Below, piece by piece: positions 22,556 to 34,303 of a stretch of 64,000 bases of DNA; position 1 is the first letter of the stretch, and each line of letters starts with the position of its first letter. The notes beneath the pieces were generated by a model. It did no database searches and was not told where the DNA came from. It worked only from the letters and a program-made list of their open reading frames with translations. This DNA is from Aegilops tauschii subsp. strangulata (lineage: Eukaryota > Streptophyta > Magnoliopsida > Poales > Poaceae). The DNA lies in assembly GCF_002575655.3 (NCBI RefSeq), contig NC_053036.3, positions 154,170,627-154,234,626 on the forward strand, read 5' to 3'. Both the position numbers and the translations under genes were made by a program.

Positions 22556-24079
22556 TGATGACCCACAAGTATAGGGGATCTATCGTAGTCCTTTCGATAA
22601 GTAAGAGTGTCGAACCCAACGAGGAGCAGAAGGAAATGATAAGCGGTTTTCAGCAAGGTATTCTCTGCAAGCACTGAAATGATAGGTAACAGATAGTTTT
22701 GTGATAAGATAATTTGTAACAAGCAACAAGTAACAAAAGTAAATAAAGTGCAGCAAGGTGGCCCAATCCTTTTTGTAGCAAAGGAGAAGCCTGGACAAAC
22801 TCTTATATAAAGAAAAGCGCTCCCGAGGACACATGGGGATTATCGTCAAGCTAGTTTTCATCACGTTCATATGATTCACGTTCGGTACTTTGATAATTTG
22901 ATATGTGGGTGGACCGGTGCTTGGGTGCTGTCCTTACTTGGACAAGCATCCCACTTATGATTAACTCCTATTGCAAGCATCTACAACTACAAAAGAAGTA
23001 TTAAGGTAAACCTAACCATAGCATGAAACATATGGATCCAAATCAGGCCCTTACGAAGCAACGCATAAACTAGGGTTTAAGCTTCTATCACTCTAGCAAC
23101 CCATCATCTACTTATTACTTCCCAATGCCTTCCTCTAGGCCCAAATAATGGTGAAGTGTCATGTAGTTGGCGTTCACATAACACCACTAGAGGAGAGACA
23201 ACATACATCTCATCAAAATATCGAACGAATACCAAATTCACATGACTACTAATAGCAAGACTTCTCCCATGTCCTCAGGAACAAACGTAACTACTCACAA
23301 AGCATATTCATGTTCATAATCAGAGGAGTATTAATATGCATATAGGATCTGAACATATGATCTTCCACCAAATAAACCAACTAGCATCAACTACAAGGAG
23401 TAATCAACACTACTAGCAACCTACAAGTACCAATCCCGGACTTAGAGACAAGAATTGGATACAAGAGATGAACTAGGGTTTGAGAGGAGATGGTGCTGGT
23501 GAAGATGTTGATGGAGATTAACCCCCTCCCGATGAGAGGATCGTTGGTGATGACGATGGCGATGATTTCCCCCTCCCGGAGGGAAGTGTCCCCGGCAGAA
23601 CAGCTCTGTCGGAGCCCTAGATTGGTTCTGCCAAGGTTCCGCCTCGTGGCGGCGGAGTCTCGTCCCGAAAGCTTGCTTGTGATTTTTCTTCGGACTAAAG
23701 ACTTCATATAGCAGAAGATGGGCACCGGAGGGCCAACAGGGGGCCCACGAGTAGGGGCGCGCCCAGGGGGTAGGGCGCGCCCCCCACCCTCGTGGAGTAG
23801 GGCGCGCCCCCCACCCTCTGGTATTTCTTCCGCTCAGTATTTTTTATTATTTCCAAAAATAACTTTCGTGGAGTTTCATGACTTTTGGAGTTGTGCAGAA
23901 TAGGTCTCTAATATCTGCTCCTTTTCCATCCCAGAATTCCAGCTGCCGGCATTCTCCCTCCTTATGTAAACCTTGTAAAATAAGAGAGAGTAGGCATAAG
24001 TATTGTGACATAATGTGTAATAACAGCCCATAATGCAATAAATATCGATATAAAAGCATGATGCAAAATGGACGTATCA
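22556..24079 (-). repeat. 3' LTR of the Athila-lineage element
   Basis: This 1524-bp repeat pairs with 31106-32608 almost throughout. It includes a GGGCGCGCC-rich patch at 23755-23812 that is longer than in its partner. Confidence 0.9.
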
Positions 24080-25637
24080 ACTCCCCCAAGCTTAGACCTC
24101 GCTTGTCCTCAAGCGGAAGCCCATAACGATAAATATGTCCACATGTTTAGAGGTAGAGGTGTTGATAAAATAAAATACGGACATGAGGGCATCATGATTA
24201 TTCTTAAAACAGCAACATATATGGATAATGTCATATGATTTCTTATGCTCAAGTAATAATCTATTCACAATGCAAAGTATGAATCAGAAACTTTATTAAG
24301 AACCAACAAACTATAATCTCAGTCATTGAAGCAATTGCAATTTATCATAACATCAGAAAGAGTCTATGTCAGAGCTTTTCAGCAAGTCCACATACTGAAC
24401 TATCATTTAGTCTTTCACAATTGCTAACACTCATGAAATACTTGTGGTTACGGAATTTTAATTGGACACAGAGAAAGATAGGGGCTTATAGTTTCGCCTC
24501 CCAACCTTTTACCTCAAGGGTAATGTCAACAATAATAACTCATGCTAAGTTACATCCAATTAGATATATATGTCTGGATCTTTCCAACACACTGTGCTTG
24601 CCAAAGGATAAAATATAAAAAGGGAAGGTGAAGATCACCATGACTCTTGCATAAGGTAGAAGATAATAGTAAAAGATAGGCCCTTCGCAGAGGGAAGCAG
24701 AGGTTGCCATGTGCTTTCAGAGTTGGATGCACAAAATCTTAATGCGAAAGAACATCACTTTATATTGCCACTTGTGATATGGACCTTTATTATGCAGTCT
24801 GTCGCTTTTATTTCTTCCACATCACAAGATCTTATAAAGCTTATTTCCTCCACACCATTCAATCATACATATTTAGAGAGCAATTTCTATTGCTTGCACC
24901 GATGACAACTTACTTGAAGGATCTTACTCAATCCATAGGTAGGTATGCTGGACTCTTATGGCAAAACTGGGTTTAAGGGTATTTGGAAGCACAAGTAGTA
25001 TCTCTACTTGGTGCAAAGAATTTGGCTAGCATGAGGGGGAAAGGCAAGCTCAACATGTTGGATGATCCATGACAATATACTTTATTTCAGATATTAGAAA
25101 ACATAACCCATTACGTTGTCTTCCTTGTCCAACATCAACTCTTTAGCATGTCATATTTTAATGAGTGCTCACAATCATAAAAGATGTCCAAGATAGTATA
25201 TTTATATGTGAAACCCCTCTTTCTTTATTACTTCCTATTAATTGCAACGATGACCAAAGCTATGTTTGTCAACTCTCGACAACTTTTAATCATCATACTC
25301 TTTCTATGTGAAGTCATTACTCTTCATAAGATCAATATGATCTCTTTTTATTTCTTTTTATTCTTTTCTCTTTTCTTTTATTCACTCAAGATCATAGCAA
25401 ATTAATCAAGCCCTCAACTTAACACTAATCTTTATTATATAGCTCACGGACTCGATTACATAGAGGGATCATAAAGCAAAAATCAAAACTAGATCACACT
25501 AAAACTTTATTCTACTAGATCAAGATACTACTAAAAGGATTGAACTAAGAAAACGGTAAAGATAGAAGATGTGGCGGTGACCGGGGCACCTCCCCCAAGC
25601 TTGGCAGTTGCCAAGGGGAGTGCCCATACCCATATGA
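24080..25637. other. Athila-lineage internal non-coding region
   Basis: AT-rich DNA lies between the 3' LTR and the last small ORF. Frames are short and none is recognisable. In Athila elements this is where an env-like ORF often lies, but no signal peptide or membrane protein is evident here. Confidence 0.5.
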
Positions 25638-26027
25638 TTATGTCTCCTTTGTTGGTGAGGAAGGTGGTGGAGTTGTTGATGATGGATAGTCGCACATTGA
25701 GCGTAAGAGGTCCTCCAACTTGCGGATAATGCCCTTGAGTGCGATGATATGGTCCTTCAACAAAATATTTTCACGTGTGAGATACTTGTTTTGTATGCGA
25801 GCTAACTCAATCATCTTGAAAGCTTCGATCTCAGTTGAGGTAAGAAGATTGTGATCAAGTTGAAGGATGTCATCTGTTGCCGGAACTTGGTCCTCCGTGG
25901 CCTTCTTGATCCCTTCATCCTTGTTGATCTCCATGGGTTCTTCCCTCTTCAGCTCTATCTTCATTAGACAAGCATCGTTGTCACCATTGTTGGAGGAGGG
26001 GGGCGACATAATGCCTGGCCTTGACAA
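25638..26027 (-). CDS. Small coiled-coil ORF in the env position
   Basis: This 129-residue frame starts MSRPGIMSPPSSNNG. The middle is a helical charged stretch (STEIEAFKMIELARIQNKYL, then LLKDHIIALKGIIRKLEDLL), and the C-terminus is Pro/Ser/Thr-rich. It is in the sense orientation, downstream of pol and before the 3' LTR. There is no membrane segment and no env similarity, so the function is unknown. It could be a fragment of a longer ORF3. Confidence 0.4.
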   Translation of the reverse strand: MSRPGIMSPPSSNNGDNDACLMKIELKREEPMEINKDEGIKKATEDQVPATDDILQLDHNLLTSTEIEAFKMIELARIQNKYLTRENILLKDHIIALKGIIRKLEDLLRSMCDYPSSTTPPPSSPTKET

Positions 26028-26467
26028 CCTTGACAGAAAACATCTCGAAACGAAAATAGAGGATATTTGCGTGATACAGGAGTCAAAACCTTCGGGAGAT
26101 TATATAATGAATTTTTACCGACAAAAATACGTATCGTGCAAGAAAACAGAGTCCGGAGAGCGCACGGGTTGCCCATGAGGCAGCGTGGAGCCCTCGTGTC
26201 CTTCCCGGACTGCTTCTTATTTTTCTAAATATTCCAAAACTGAGAAAAATTGCCATTAGAACTGTTTTGGAGTCGGTTTACTTACCGTACCACATACCTA
26301 TTCCTTTTCGGAGTCTAAAACGTTTCGGAAAGTGTCCCTTATGTATTCCTCCGGGGTTACGGTTTCAATAACATAGGTTTCAACATTTATAGGATTACCT
26401 GAGATATAATGTTTGATTCTTTGGCCGTTCACCACCTTCAGATTTGTGCCTTCGAAGTTGTTGATTT
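26028..26467 (-). other. Athila-lineage pol to ORF3 spacer
   Basis: Residual coding similarity to the end of pol (a VVNGQRIKHYISGNP-like frame at about 26345-26440 on the minus strand) runs into non-coding DNA. No other gene is seen. Confidence 0.4.
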
Positions 26468-27106
26468 TTATGGCACCGGAACGATAAACCTCCTCGATAA
26501 CGTAAGGGTCTTCCCATTTAGAGAGAAGTTTTCCTGAAAAAATCTTAAACGAGAGTTGTATAGCAGTACATAATCACCTAAATTAAACTCACACTTTTGT
26601 ATTATTTTGTCATGCCATCTTTTAACTTTTTGTTTAAACAATTTGGCATTCTCGTAGGCTTGGGTTCTCCATTCATCAAGTGAGCTAATGTCAAATAACC
26701 TCTTCTCACCGGCAAGTTTGAAATCATAGTTGAGCTCTTTAATAGCCCAATACGCCTTATGTTCTAGTTCGAGAGGTAAGTGACATGCTTTTCCATAAAA
26801 CATTTTATACGGAGACATACCCATAGGATTTTTATATGCAGTTCTATAGGCCCATAATGCATCATCAAGTTTCTTGGACCAATTCTTTCTAGATCTATTA
26901 ACAGTCTTTTGCAAAATTAATTTGAGTTCTCTATTACTCAATTCTACTTGACCACTAGACTGTGGGTGATAAGGAGATGCAATTCTATGATTAACATCAT
27001 ACTTAGCAAGCATTTTACGGAAAGAACCATGAATAAAATGTGAACCACCATCAGTCATTAAATATCTAGGGACTCCAAACCTCGGAAAAATAACTTCTTT
27101 AAGCAT
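26468..27106 (-). pseudogene. Athila-lineage integrase, catalytic core second half
   Basis: This 212-residue frame contains YLMTDGGSHF with the second catalytic Asp (D19), YHPQSSGQVELSNREL with the catalytic Glu (E55), and the KPNPMG-type GMSPYKMFYGKACHLP block. The first catalytic Asp is in the neighbouring frame (27158-28114). The two are separated by an in-frame TAG near 27156 (YVT, stop, RVEAIP), where relatives have Lys, so full-length integrase is not made. It acts in insertion of the retroelement cDNA. Confidence 0.8.
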
Positions 27107-27157
27107 TTTAATAGAAGTGTTATGATTAGCACTACTAGTTGGAATAGCTTCTACCCT

Positions 27158-28114
27158 CTAAGTAACATAATCAACAGCAACTAAAATATGTGTATATCCA
27201 TTAGAGGCAAGAAACGGTCCCATATAATCAAAGCCCCAAACATCAAATGGTTCAATAACAAGTGAATAATTCATAGGCATTTCTTGACGTCTACTAATAC
27301 TACCAATTCTTTGACATTCATCGCAAGATAAGACAAACTTACGGGCATCCTTGAAGAGAGTAGGCCAATAAAAACCGGATTGCAATACCTTATGTGCAGT
27401 TCTATCTCCAGCATGGTGTCCTCCATAAGACTCGGAGTGACACTTGCATAGGATCTGTTCCTGTTCATGCTCAGGTACACAACGTCTAATAACACCATCT
27501 ACTCCTTCTTTATAAAGATGTGGGTCATCCCAAAAGTAATGTCTCAAATCATAGAAGAACTTTTTCTTTTGCTGGTATGTGAAACTAGGTGGTATATATT
27601 TGGCAACAATGTAATTAGCATAATCAGCATACCATGGAGCAGTACGAGAAGCATTTATGACATTTAGTTGTTCATCAGGAAAGCTATCATCAATAGGTAG
27701 TGGGTCATCAAGAACATTTTCCAACCTAGACAAGTTGTCTGCAAGGGGGTTCTCAGCTCCCTTTCTATCAATAATATGTAAATCAAATTCTTGTAGCAGG
27801 AGAACCCATCTAATAAGTCTAGGTTTAGCATCTTTCTTTTCCATAAGATATTTAATAGTAGCATGATCCGTGTGAATAGCTACTTTAGAATCAATAATAT
27901 AAGGTCTAAACTTATCACAAGCAAATACAACTGCTAAGAATTCTTTTTCAGTAGTAGCATAATTTCTCTGGGCATTGTCTAGAGTTTTACTACCATATTG
28001 AATAACATTTAATTTCTTATCAACTCTTTGCCCTTGAACATCACCTACGTACAGCATAATCACTAGCATCACACATAATTTCAAAAGGTAAATTCCAATC
28101 AGGTGGCTGAACAA
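27158..28114 (-). pseudogene. Athila-lineage RNase H and integrase N-terminal part
   Basis: Residues about 35-130 are an RT-connection/RNase H type region ([38 protein letters not shown]). The integrase zinc finger has His near 226 and 233 and Cys 264 and 267 (SCDECQRIG). The first catalytic Asp is in [10 protein letters not shown] (D296). It is cut from the RT frame upstream by a stop and a frameshift (28115-28145) and from the rest of integrase by TAG. Confidence 0.8.
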
Positions 28115-28145
28115 TAGGTGCAGAGATCAATGCTTTCTTAATTAT

Positions 28146-29426
28146 TTAAAATGCTTCTACACAATCATCATCAAAGACAAATGGTATATATTTTTGTAAT
28201 AAATTAGTCAGAGGCCGAGAGATTTTTGAGAAGTCCTTAATGAACCTCCTATAAAAACTGGCATGACCAAGGAAACTTCTTATACCTTTGATGTCCTTGG
28301 GACATGGCATCTTTTCAATAGCATCAACTTTAGCTTTATCAACTTCAATGCCTCTTTCAGAAATTTTATGCCCCAAGACAATACCTTCATTAACCATAAA
28401 GTGGCACTTTTCCCAATTCAAGACAAGATTAGTTTCTTCACATCTCTGCAAAACTCGATCAAGGTTGCTCAAGCAATCATCAAAAGAGGATCCATAGACG
28501 GAGAAGTCGTCCATGAAAACCTCGCAAATCTTTTCACAAAAGTCAGAGAATATAGCCATCATGCATCTTTGAAAGGTAGCAGGTGCATTACATAAACCAA
28601 AACGCATACATCTATAAGTAAAAGTACTGAAAGGACAAGTAAAAGTGGTCTTAGCTTGATCATCAGCTGACACAGGTATTTGAGAGAAACCAGAATAACC
28701 ATCTAGAAAGCAAAAAAGTGTATGTTTGGATAATCTTTCTAGCATTTGATCAATAAAAGGTAAGGGGTAATGATCTTTTTTAGTAGCTTTATTTAATTTG
28801 TGGAAATCAATTACCATCCTATAACTGGTAATACTTATTTGTGGAATCAATTCATCTTTATCATTAGGAACGACAGTAATACCTCCCTTCTTAGGGACAC
28901 AATGGACAGGACTTACCCACTGACTATCAGCAACGGGATAAATAATACCTGCCTCAAGAAGCTTTAGTATTTCCTTTCTTACCACTTCTTTCATCTTAGG
29001 ATTCAGCCGTCGTTGATGATCAATAACTGGTTTGGCATCTTTCTCCAAATTTATTTTGTGTTGACATAGAGTGGGACTAATGCCCTTAAGATCATCAAGA
29101 GTATATCCAATAGCAGCACGGTGCTTCTTCAGAGTTTTCAATAATTTTTCTTCTTCCTTCTCTGAATGGTTAGCACTAATAATAACAGGATATATCTTTT
29201 TTTCATCAAGATAAGCATATTTAAGAGTATCAGGTAATGGTTTAAGCTCAAACACGGGATCACCCTTGGGTGGAGGAGGATACCCTAGGATTTCAACAGG
29301 CAAGTTGTGTTTCAGAATAGGTCCCTGTTTAAAGAACACTTCATCTATTTCCCTTCTTTCATTCATAAACATATCATTTTCATGGTCTAGGAGGTACGGC
29401 AATAGAAGCAAGACCAATAATTTCAT
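28146..29426 (-). pseudogene. Athila-lineage reverse transcriptase frame
   Basis: This 426-residue frame holds the RT palm: GIIYPVADSQWVSPVH (about 160-175), FLDGYSGFSQIP with catalytic Asp 242, and VFMDDFSVYG with the FMDD catalytic pair (304-307). The VPKKGGITVV sequence and LNPKMKEVVRKEI are typical of the Athila lineage. The catalytic residues are intact, but the frame ends at TAA (28146) before RNase H, where relatives read through with Lys. Confidence 0.85.
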
Positions 29427-29799
29427 CTTTACTATGCAATTCCTCTAAACTGTGTTGTCTACGAAATTTAGAGAAATTAAACTCATGAGACATATCACCC
29501 AAACCAATAGTAACGACATCCTTTTTGCAATCTATCCTAGCATTAACAGTGTTCAAGAAGGGTCTACCAAATATAATGGGACAAAAGCTATCTTGTGGGG
29601 AACCGAGAACAAGAAAATCAGCAGGATACTTAGTTTTCCCACACAAGACTTCAACATCTCTAACAATTCCAATTGGTGATATAGTATCTCTATTAGCAAG
29701 TTTAATTGTGACATCAATATCTTCTAACTCAGCAGGTGCAATATCATGCATAATTTCTTTGTATAAGTCATGAGGTATTGCACTAGCACTAGCACCCAT
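29380..29799 (-). pseudogene. Athila-lineage aspartic protease region
   Basis: Just upstream of and including the first residues is a D-M-G-A-S active-site-like triplet context (MGASASAIP follows Asp). Next come SPIGIVRDVEV and FLVLGSPQDSFCPIIFGRPF, where the ILGRPFL-type block is conserved in retropepsins. The frame overlaps the start of the RT frame. Gag lies directly upstream in another frame. It is part of the same polyprotein in the functional family. Confidence 0.7.
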
Positions 29800-29977
29800 A
29801 TCACATAAGCTGATAACAATGATCTCCTATTTTAACAGAAATAACAGGCATGCCTACCACAGATCTATGTTTATCTTTAGCACAAGGTTTAGCAATTCTA
29901 GCAGTCTCATTACAGAAATAGATAACATGCCCATCAATATTATCAGCCAAGAGATCTTTAACCATAGCAATATTAGG

Positions 29978-31012
29978 TTAAACTTTAACTTTCTCAGGAG
30001 GTGTATAAGTTCTAATATTGCTTTTACGAACCACAGTTGAAGCTTTAGCATGATCTTTTATCCTAACAGGGAAAGGTGGTTTTTCAACATAAGCAGTAGG
30101 AACAATAGGATCATTATAAATGATAGTCTTTTCTTCAACTTTAATAGGTGCAGCTACTTTTACTTCTATGGGAGGATGATATTCAAACCACTTATCCTTA
30201 GGGAGATCAACATGAGTAGCAAAAGATTCATAGAAAGAAGCTACTATCTCAAAGTCAAGTCCATATTTAGTGCTAAATTTACGGAAAACATCGGTATCCA
30301 TAAAAGATTTAACACAATCAAACTTAGGTGTCATACCTGACTCCTTACCTTCGTCGAGATCCCAATCTTCAGAGTTGCGTTTAATTCTTTCCAATAAATC
30401 CCATTTGAATTCAATAGTCTTCATCATAAAAGAGCCAACACAAGAAGTATCGAGCATGGTGCGAGAGTTGTCAGAAAGCCGAGCATAAAAATTTTGAATA
30501 ATCATTTCTCTTGAGAGCTCATGATTGGGGCATGAATATAACATTGATTTAAGCCTCCCCCAAGCTTGAGCGATGCTTTCTCCTTCGCGAGGCCAAAAAT
30601 TATATATATAATTGCGATCACGATGAACAAGATGCATAGGATAAAACTTCTGATGAAATTCGAATTTCAATCGTTTGTAGTTCCATGATCCCATATCATC
30701 ACATAGCCTATACCATGTCAATGCATCTCCCTTCGAAGATAAAGGGAAGACCTTCTTCTTAATAACATCATCAGGCATACCTGCAAGCTTAAATAATCCA
30801 CAAACATCATCCACATATATTAGGTGCTCATCAGGATGTAATGTTCCATCTCCTGCAAAAGGATTAGCTAGCAGTTTTTCTAACATACCCGAAGGAATTT
30901 CAAAGTAGTCATTTTCATTTTCAGTAGGTTCAGTAGGTTCAGGAGCAACTCTTTGCTCTACTGGTCGGGATGAAGATATCCCGAACAAGCCCCTCAGAGG
31001 ATTACTTTCCAT
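29978..31012 (-). CDS. Athila-lineage gag
   Basis: The frame starts MESNPLRGLFGISSS at 31012 and gives about 344 residues, a little short for Athila gag. The gag core is visible: NPFAGDGTLHPDEHL, DVIKKKVFPLSSKGDALTWY, and QAWGRLKSMLYSCPNHELS, the Retrotrans_gag pattern. Gag forms the virus-like particle. The ORF is free of stops. It lies just inside the 5' LTR and primer-binding site. Confidence 0.8.
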   Translation of the reverse strand: MESNPLRGLFGISSSRPVEQRVAPEPTEPTENENDYFEIPSGMLEKLLANPFAGDGTLHPDEHLIYVDDVCGLFKLAGMPDDVIKKKVFPLSSKGDALTWYRLCDDMGSWNYKRLKFEFHQKFYPMHLVHRDRNYIYNFWPREGESIAQAWGRLKSMLYSCPNHELSREMIIQNFYARLSDNSRTMLDTSCVGSFMMKTIEFKWDLLERIKRNSEDWDLDEGKESGMTPKFDCVKSFMDTDVFRKFSTKYGLDFEIVASFYESFATHVDLPKDKWFEYHPPIEVKVAAPIKVEEKTIIYNDPIVPTAYVEKPPFPVRIKDHAKASTVVRKSNIRTYTPPEKVKV

Positions 31013-31082
31013 AGTAAATTTCAGCACACTATATAAATTTTTCCATACCAAATTCCACCTACCAAAGGCGCTTCACTCCCAG

Positions 31083-31094
31083 GCAACGGCGCCA
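31083..31094 (-). other. tRNA-Asp primer-binding site of the Athila-lineage element
   Basis: On the minus strand TGGCGCCGTTGCC follows the 5' LTR after a short spacer. It is complementary to the 3' end of plant tRNA-Asp (GGCAACGGCGCCA). The same PBS appears in the element at 46528-53967. Confidence 0.8.
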
Positions 31095-31105
31095 GAAAAG
31101 AGTCT

Positions 31106-32608
31106 TGATGACCCACAAGTATAGGGGATCTATCATAGTCCTTTCGACAAGTAAGAGTTTCGAACCCAACGAGGAGCAGAAGGAAATGAGAAGCGGTTTT
31201 CAGCAAGGTATTCTCTGCAAGCACTGAAATAATAGGTAAGAGATAGTTTTGTGATAAGATAATTTGTAACGAGCAACAAGTAACAAAAGTAAATAAAGTG
31301 CAGAAAGGTGGCCCAATCCTTTTTGTAGCAAAGGACAAGCCTGGACAAACTCTTATATAAAGAAAAGCGCTCCCGAGGACACATGGCGATTATCGTCAAG
31401 CTAGTTTTCATCACGTGCATATGATTCGCGTTCGGTACTTTGATAATTTGATATGTGGGTGTACCGGTGCTTGGGTGCTGTCCTTACTTGGACAAGCATC
31501 CCACTTATGATTAAATCCTATTGCAAGCATCCGCAACTACAAAATAAGTGTTAAGGTAAACCTAACCATAGAATGAAACATATGGATCCAAATCAGCCCC
31601 TTACGAAGCAACGCATAAACTAGGGTTTAAGCTTCTGTCACTCTAGCAACCCATCATCTAGTTATTACTTCCCAATGCCTTCCTCTAGGCCCAAATAATG
31701 GTGAAGTGTCATGTAGTCGGCCTTCACATAACACCACTAGAGGAGAGACAACATACATCTCATCAAAATATCGAACGAATACCAAATTCACATGACTACT
31801 AATAGCAAGGCTTCTCCCATGTCCTCAGGAACAAACATAACTACTCACAAAGCATATTCATGTTCATAATCAGAGGAGTATTAATATGCATATAGGATCT
31901 GAACATATGATATTCCACCAAATAAACCAAGTAGCATCAACTACAAGGAGTAATCAACACTACTAGCAACCTACAAGTACCAATCCTGGACTTAGAGACA
32001 AGAATTGGATACAAGAGATGAACTAGGGTTTGAGAGGAGATGGTGCTGGTGAAGATGTTGATGGAGATTGACCCCCTCCCGATTAGAGGATCATTGGTGA
32101 TGACGATGGCGATGATTTCCCCCTCCCGGAGGGAAGTGTCCCCGGCAGAACAGCTCTGCCGGAGCCCTAGATTGGTTCCGCCAAGGTTCCGTCTCGTGGC
32201 GGCGGAGTCTCATCCCGAAAGCTTGCTTGTGATTTTTCTTCGGACGAAAGACTTCGTATAGCAGAAGATGGGCACCGGAGGGCCAACAGGGGGCCCACGA
32301 GGCAGGGGGCGCGCCCCCACCCTGGTGGCCAGGGTATGGGCCCCCTCTGGTATTTCTTCCGCTCAGTATTTTTTATTATTTCCAAAAATAACTTTCGTGG
32401 AGTTTCAGGAATTTTGGAGTTGTGCAGAATAGGTCTCTAATATTTGCTCCTTTTCCAGCCCCGAATTCCAGCTGCCGGCATTCTCCCACCTTATGTACAC
32501 CTTGTAAAATAAGAGAGAATAGGTATATGTATTGTGACATAATGCGTAATAACAACCCATAATGCAATAAATATCGATATAAAAGCATGATGCAAAATGG
32601 ACGTATCA
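31106..32608 (-). repeat. 5' LTR of the Athila-lineage element
   Basis: This 1503-bp repeat starts TGATGACCCACAAG and ends ACGTATCA, followed by the TSD CATAC. It pairs with 22556-24079. Confidence 0.9.
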
Positions 32609-32613
32609 CATAC

Positions 32614-34276
32614 GCACTCGAGGTGAGTCGTGAATAATATCGCAGGGCAACACAGCCTCCGCGCCATACACCATGAAGAAAGGTGTGTATCCGGTAGTAC
32701 GGTTGCGCGTGGTCCGCAGCCCCCAGAGTACGGAGTCGAGCTCCTCAACCTAGTGCTTGTCTGATTCTTTCAAAGACCGCACTAGTCTGGGCTTGATGCC
32801 GCTCATAATAAGACCATTGGCTCGTTCAACTTGACCGTTTGTTTGCGGGTGGTAGACGCAGGTGTAATCGAGTTTAATACCAAGATTAGCACACAAGGTT
32901 TTCACCTCGTCGGATGTGAAATTAGAGCCGTTGTCGGTGATGATGCTGTGTGCGAGACCATAACGGTGCACAACACCGGATATGAACTCTATCACCGGCC
33001 CGGACCCAGCCGTTTTGACTGGTTTAGCCTCTATCCATTTAGTGAATTTGTCCACCATGACCAGCAGATATTTTTTCTTATGGCTTCCCCCTTTAAGGGG
33101 TCCAACCATATCCAGTCCCCAGACCACGAAAGGCCAAGTAATGGGGATAGTTTGTAAGGCAGTTGGGGGCATATGTCTTTGGTTGGCGAAGAGTTGGCAT
33201 CCGACGCAGCGTTGGACAAGGTCCTGCGAGTCTGCTCGGGCCGTCGGCCAATAAAACCGAGTACAAAAGGCCTTGCTAACAAGGGTCCGAGCTGCGGCGT
33301 GGTGTCCGCCGAGACCAGCGTGAATTTCCGCTAAAAGCTGCCGCCCCTCTTCCTCGGAGATACATCTTTGAAGTACTCCGGTAGTACTTTTCTTGTAGAG
33401 CTCTTCGTCGTGAACCTTGTAGGCCTTCGAACGCCGGACAATGCGGCGAGCCTCATTCTGGTCTTCGGGAATCTCCTTCCTATTAATGTAGGCCAAGAAG
33501 GGTTCGGTCCATGGGGCAATGACTGCCATAATGAGTTGGGCCGACGGTGTTATCTCGGTGGCTAAGCCCCCGATGATATCGGTGTGTTTGGGATTTGGGG
33601 TTGTATTCGGATCTGGACTGTTGTTGCTGCCCTCCCCTTGCCACACCACAGATGGCTTGAAAAGCCTTTCCAGGAAGATGTTAGGTGGGACGGGGTCGCG
33701 CTTAGCGCCAATGCGAGCAAGGATGTCCTCCGCCTGATTACTTTCTCGGGCGACGTGATGAAATTCTAGCCCCTCGAACCGAGCTGACATTTTAAAGACG
33801 GCATTACGATAAGGTGCCATCTTTGGATCTTTGGCATCAAAGTCTTTGTTTATTTGAGATATTTCGAGGTTTGAGTCCCCGCACACCTCTAGGCGCGGTA
33901 TGCCCATGGATACGGCCATCCGAAGACCATGCAATAAGGCCTCGTATTTGGCTGCGTTGTTGAAGTCTGTGTATAGTATTTGGAGTACATACTGGACGAC
34001 ATCTCTAGTGGGGGACGTTAACACGACTCCCGCTCCTAGCCCCGCCAGCATTTTGGAGCCGTCAAAATACATAACCCAATTGGAATATGCACCGTACTCT
34101 TTAGGGAGTTCAGCCTCTGTCCATTCGGCGACGAAGTCTGCCAGTACTTGGGATTTGATTGCTCGACGTGGCTTGTATGTTATGTCAAATGGAAGTAGCT
34201 CTATGGCCCATTTGGCTATCCAGCCCGTGGCATCGCGGTTGTTTATTATGTCATTGAGTGGTACTTCAGAGGCCAC
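32614..34276 (-). pseudogene. Fatima-like RNase H and integrase
   Basis: The main open part (32750-34276, 508 residues) has the RNase H catalytic set: Asp 72 (YFDGSK), Glu 112 (KYEALLHG), Asp 134 (CGDSN) and Asp 184 (AEDILAR). The integrase zinc finger is His 319, His 325 region, Cys 357 and Cys 360. The integrase core is intact: Asp 389 (GLDMVGP), Asp 448 (ITDNGSNF), Glu 484 (GQVERANG). The frame ends at TAG 32750-32752 (where relatives have Trp), then continues in frame to the Athila-lineage insertion at 32613. The tail is at 22299-22550. Confidence 0.85.
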
Positions 34277-34303
34277 CGTGATTGAACACTCCTGGAAGTA
34301 GTG

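Larger units (their letters stand above)
22556..32608 (-). mobile_element. Athila-lineage Ty3/gypsy retrotransposon inserted in Fatima-like pol
   Basis: The LTRs start TGATGACCCACAAGTATAGG and end GACGTATCA. The perfect 5-bp TSD CATAC flanks it (22551-22555 and 32609-32613). The 5' LTR is at 31106-32608 and the 3' LTR at 22556-24079. Next to the 5' LTR, at 31083-31094, the primer-binding site TGGCGCCGTTGCC matches the 3' end of plant tRNA-Asp. The polypurine tract (GCTTGGGGGAG on the minus strand) adjoins 24079. Gag, protease, RT, RNase H and integrase are recognisable but separated by stops. In the first about 205 bp of the two LTRs I count eight mismatches, so it is not very recent. Confidence 0.9.
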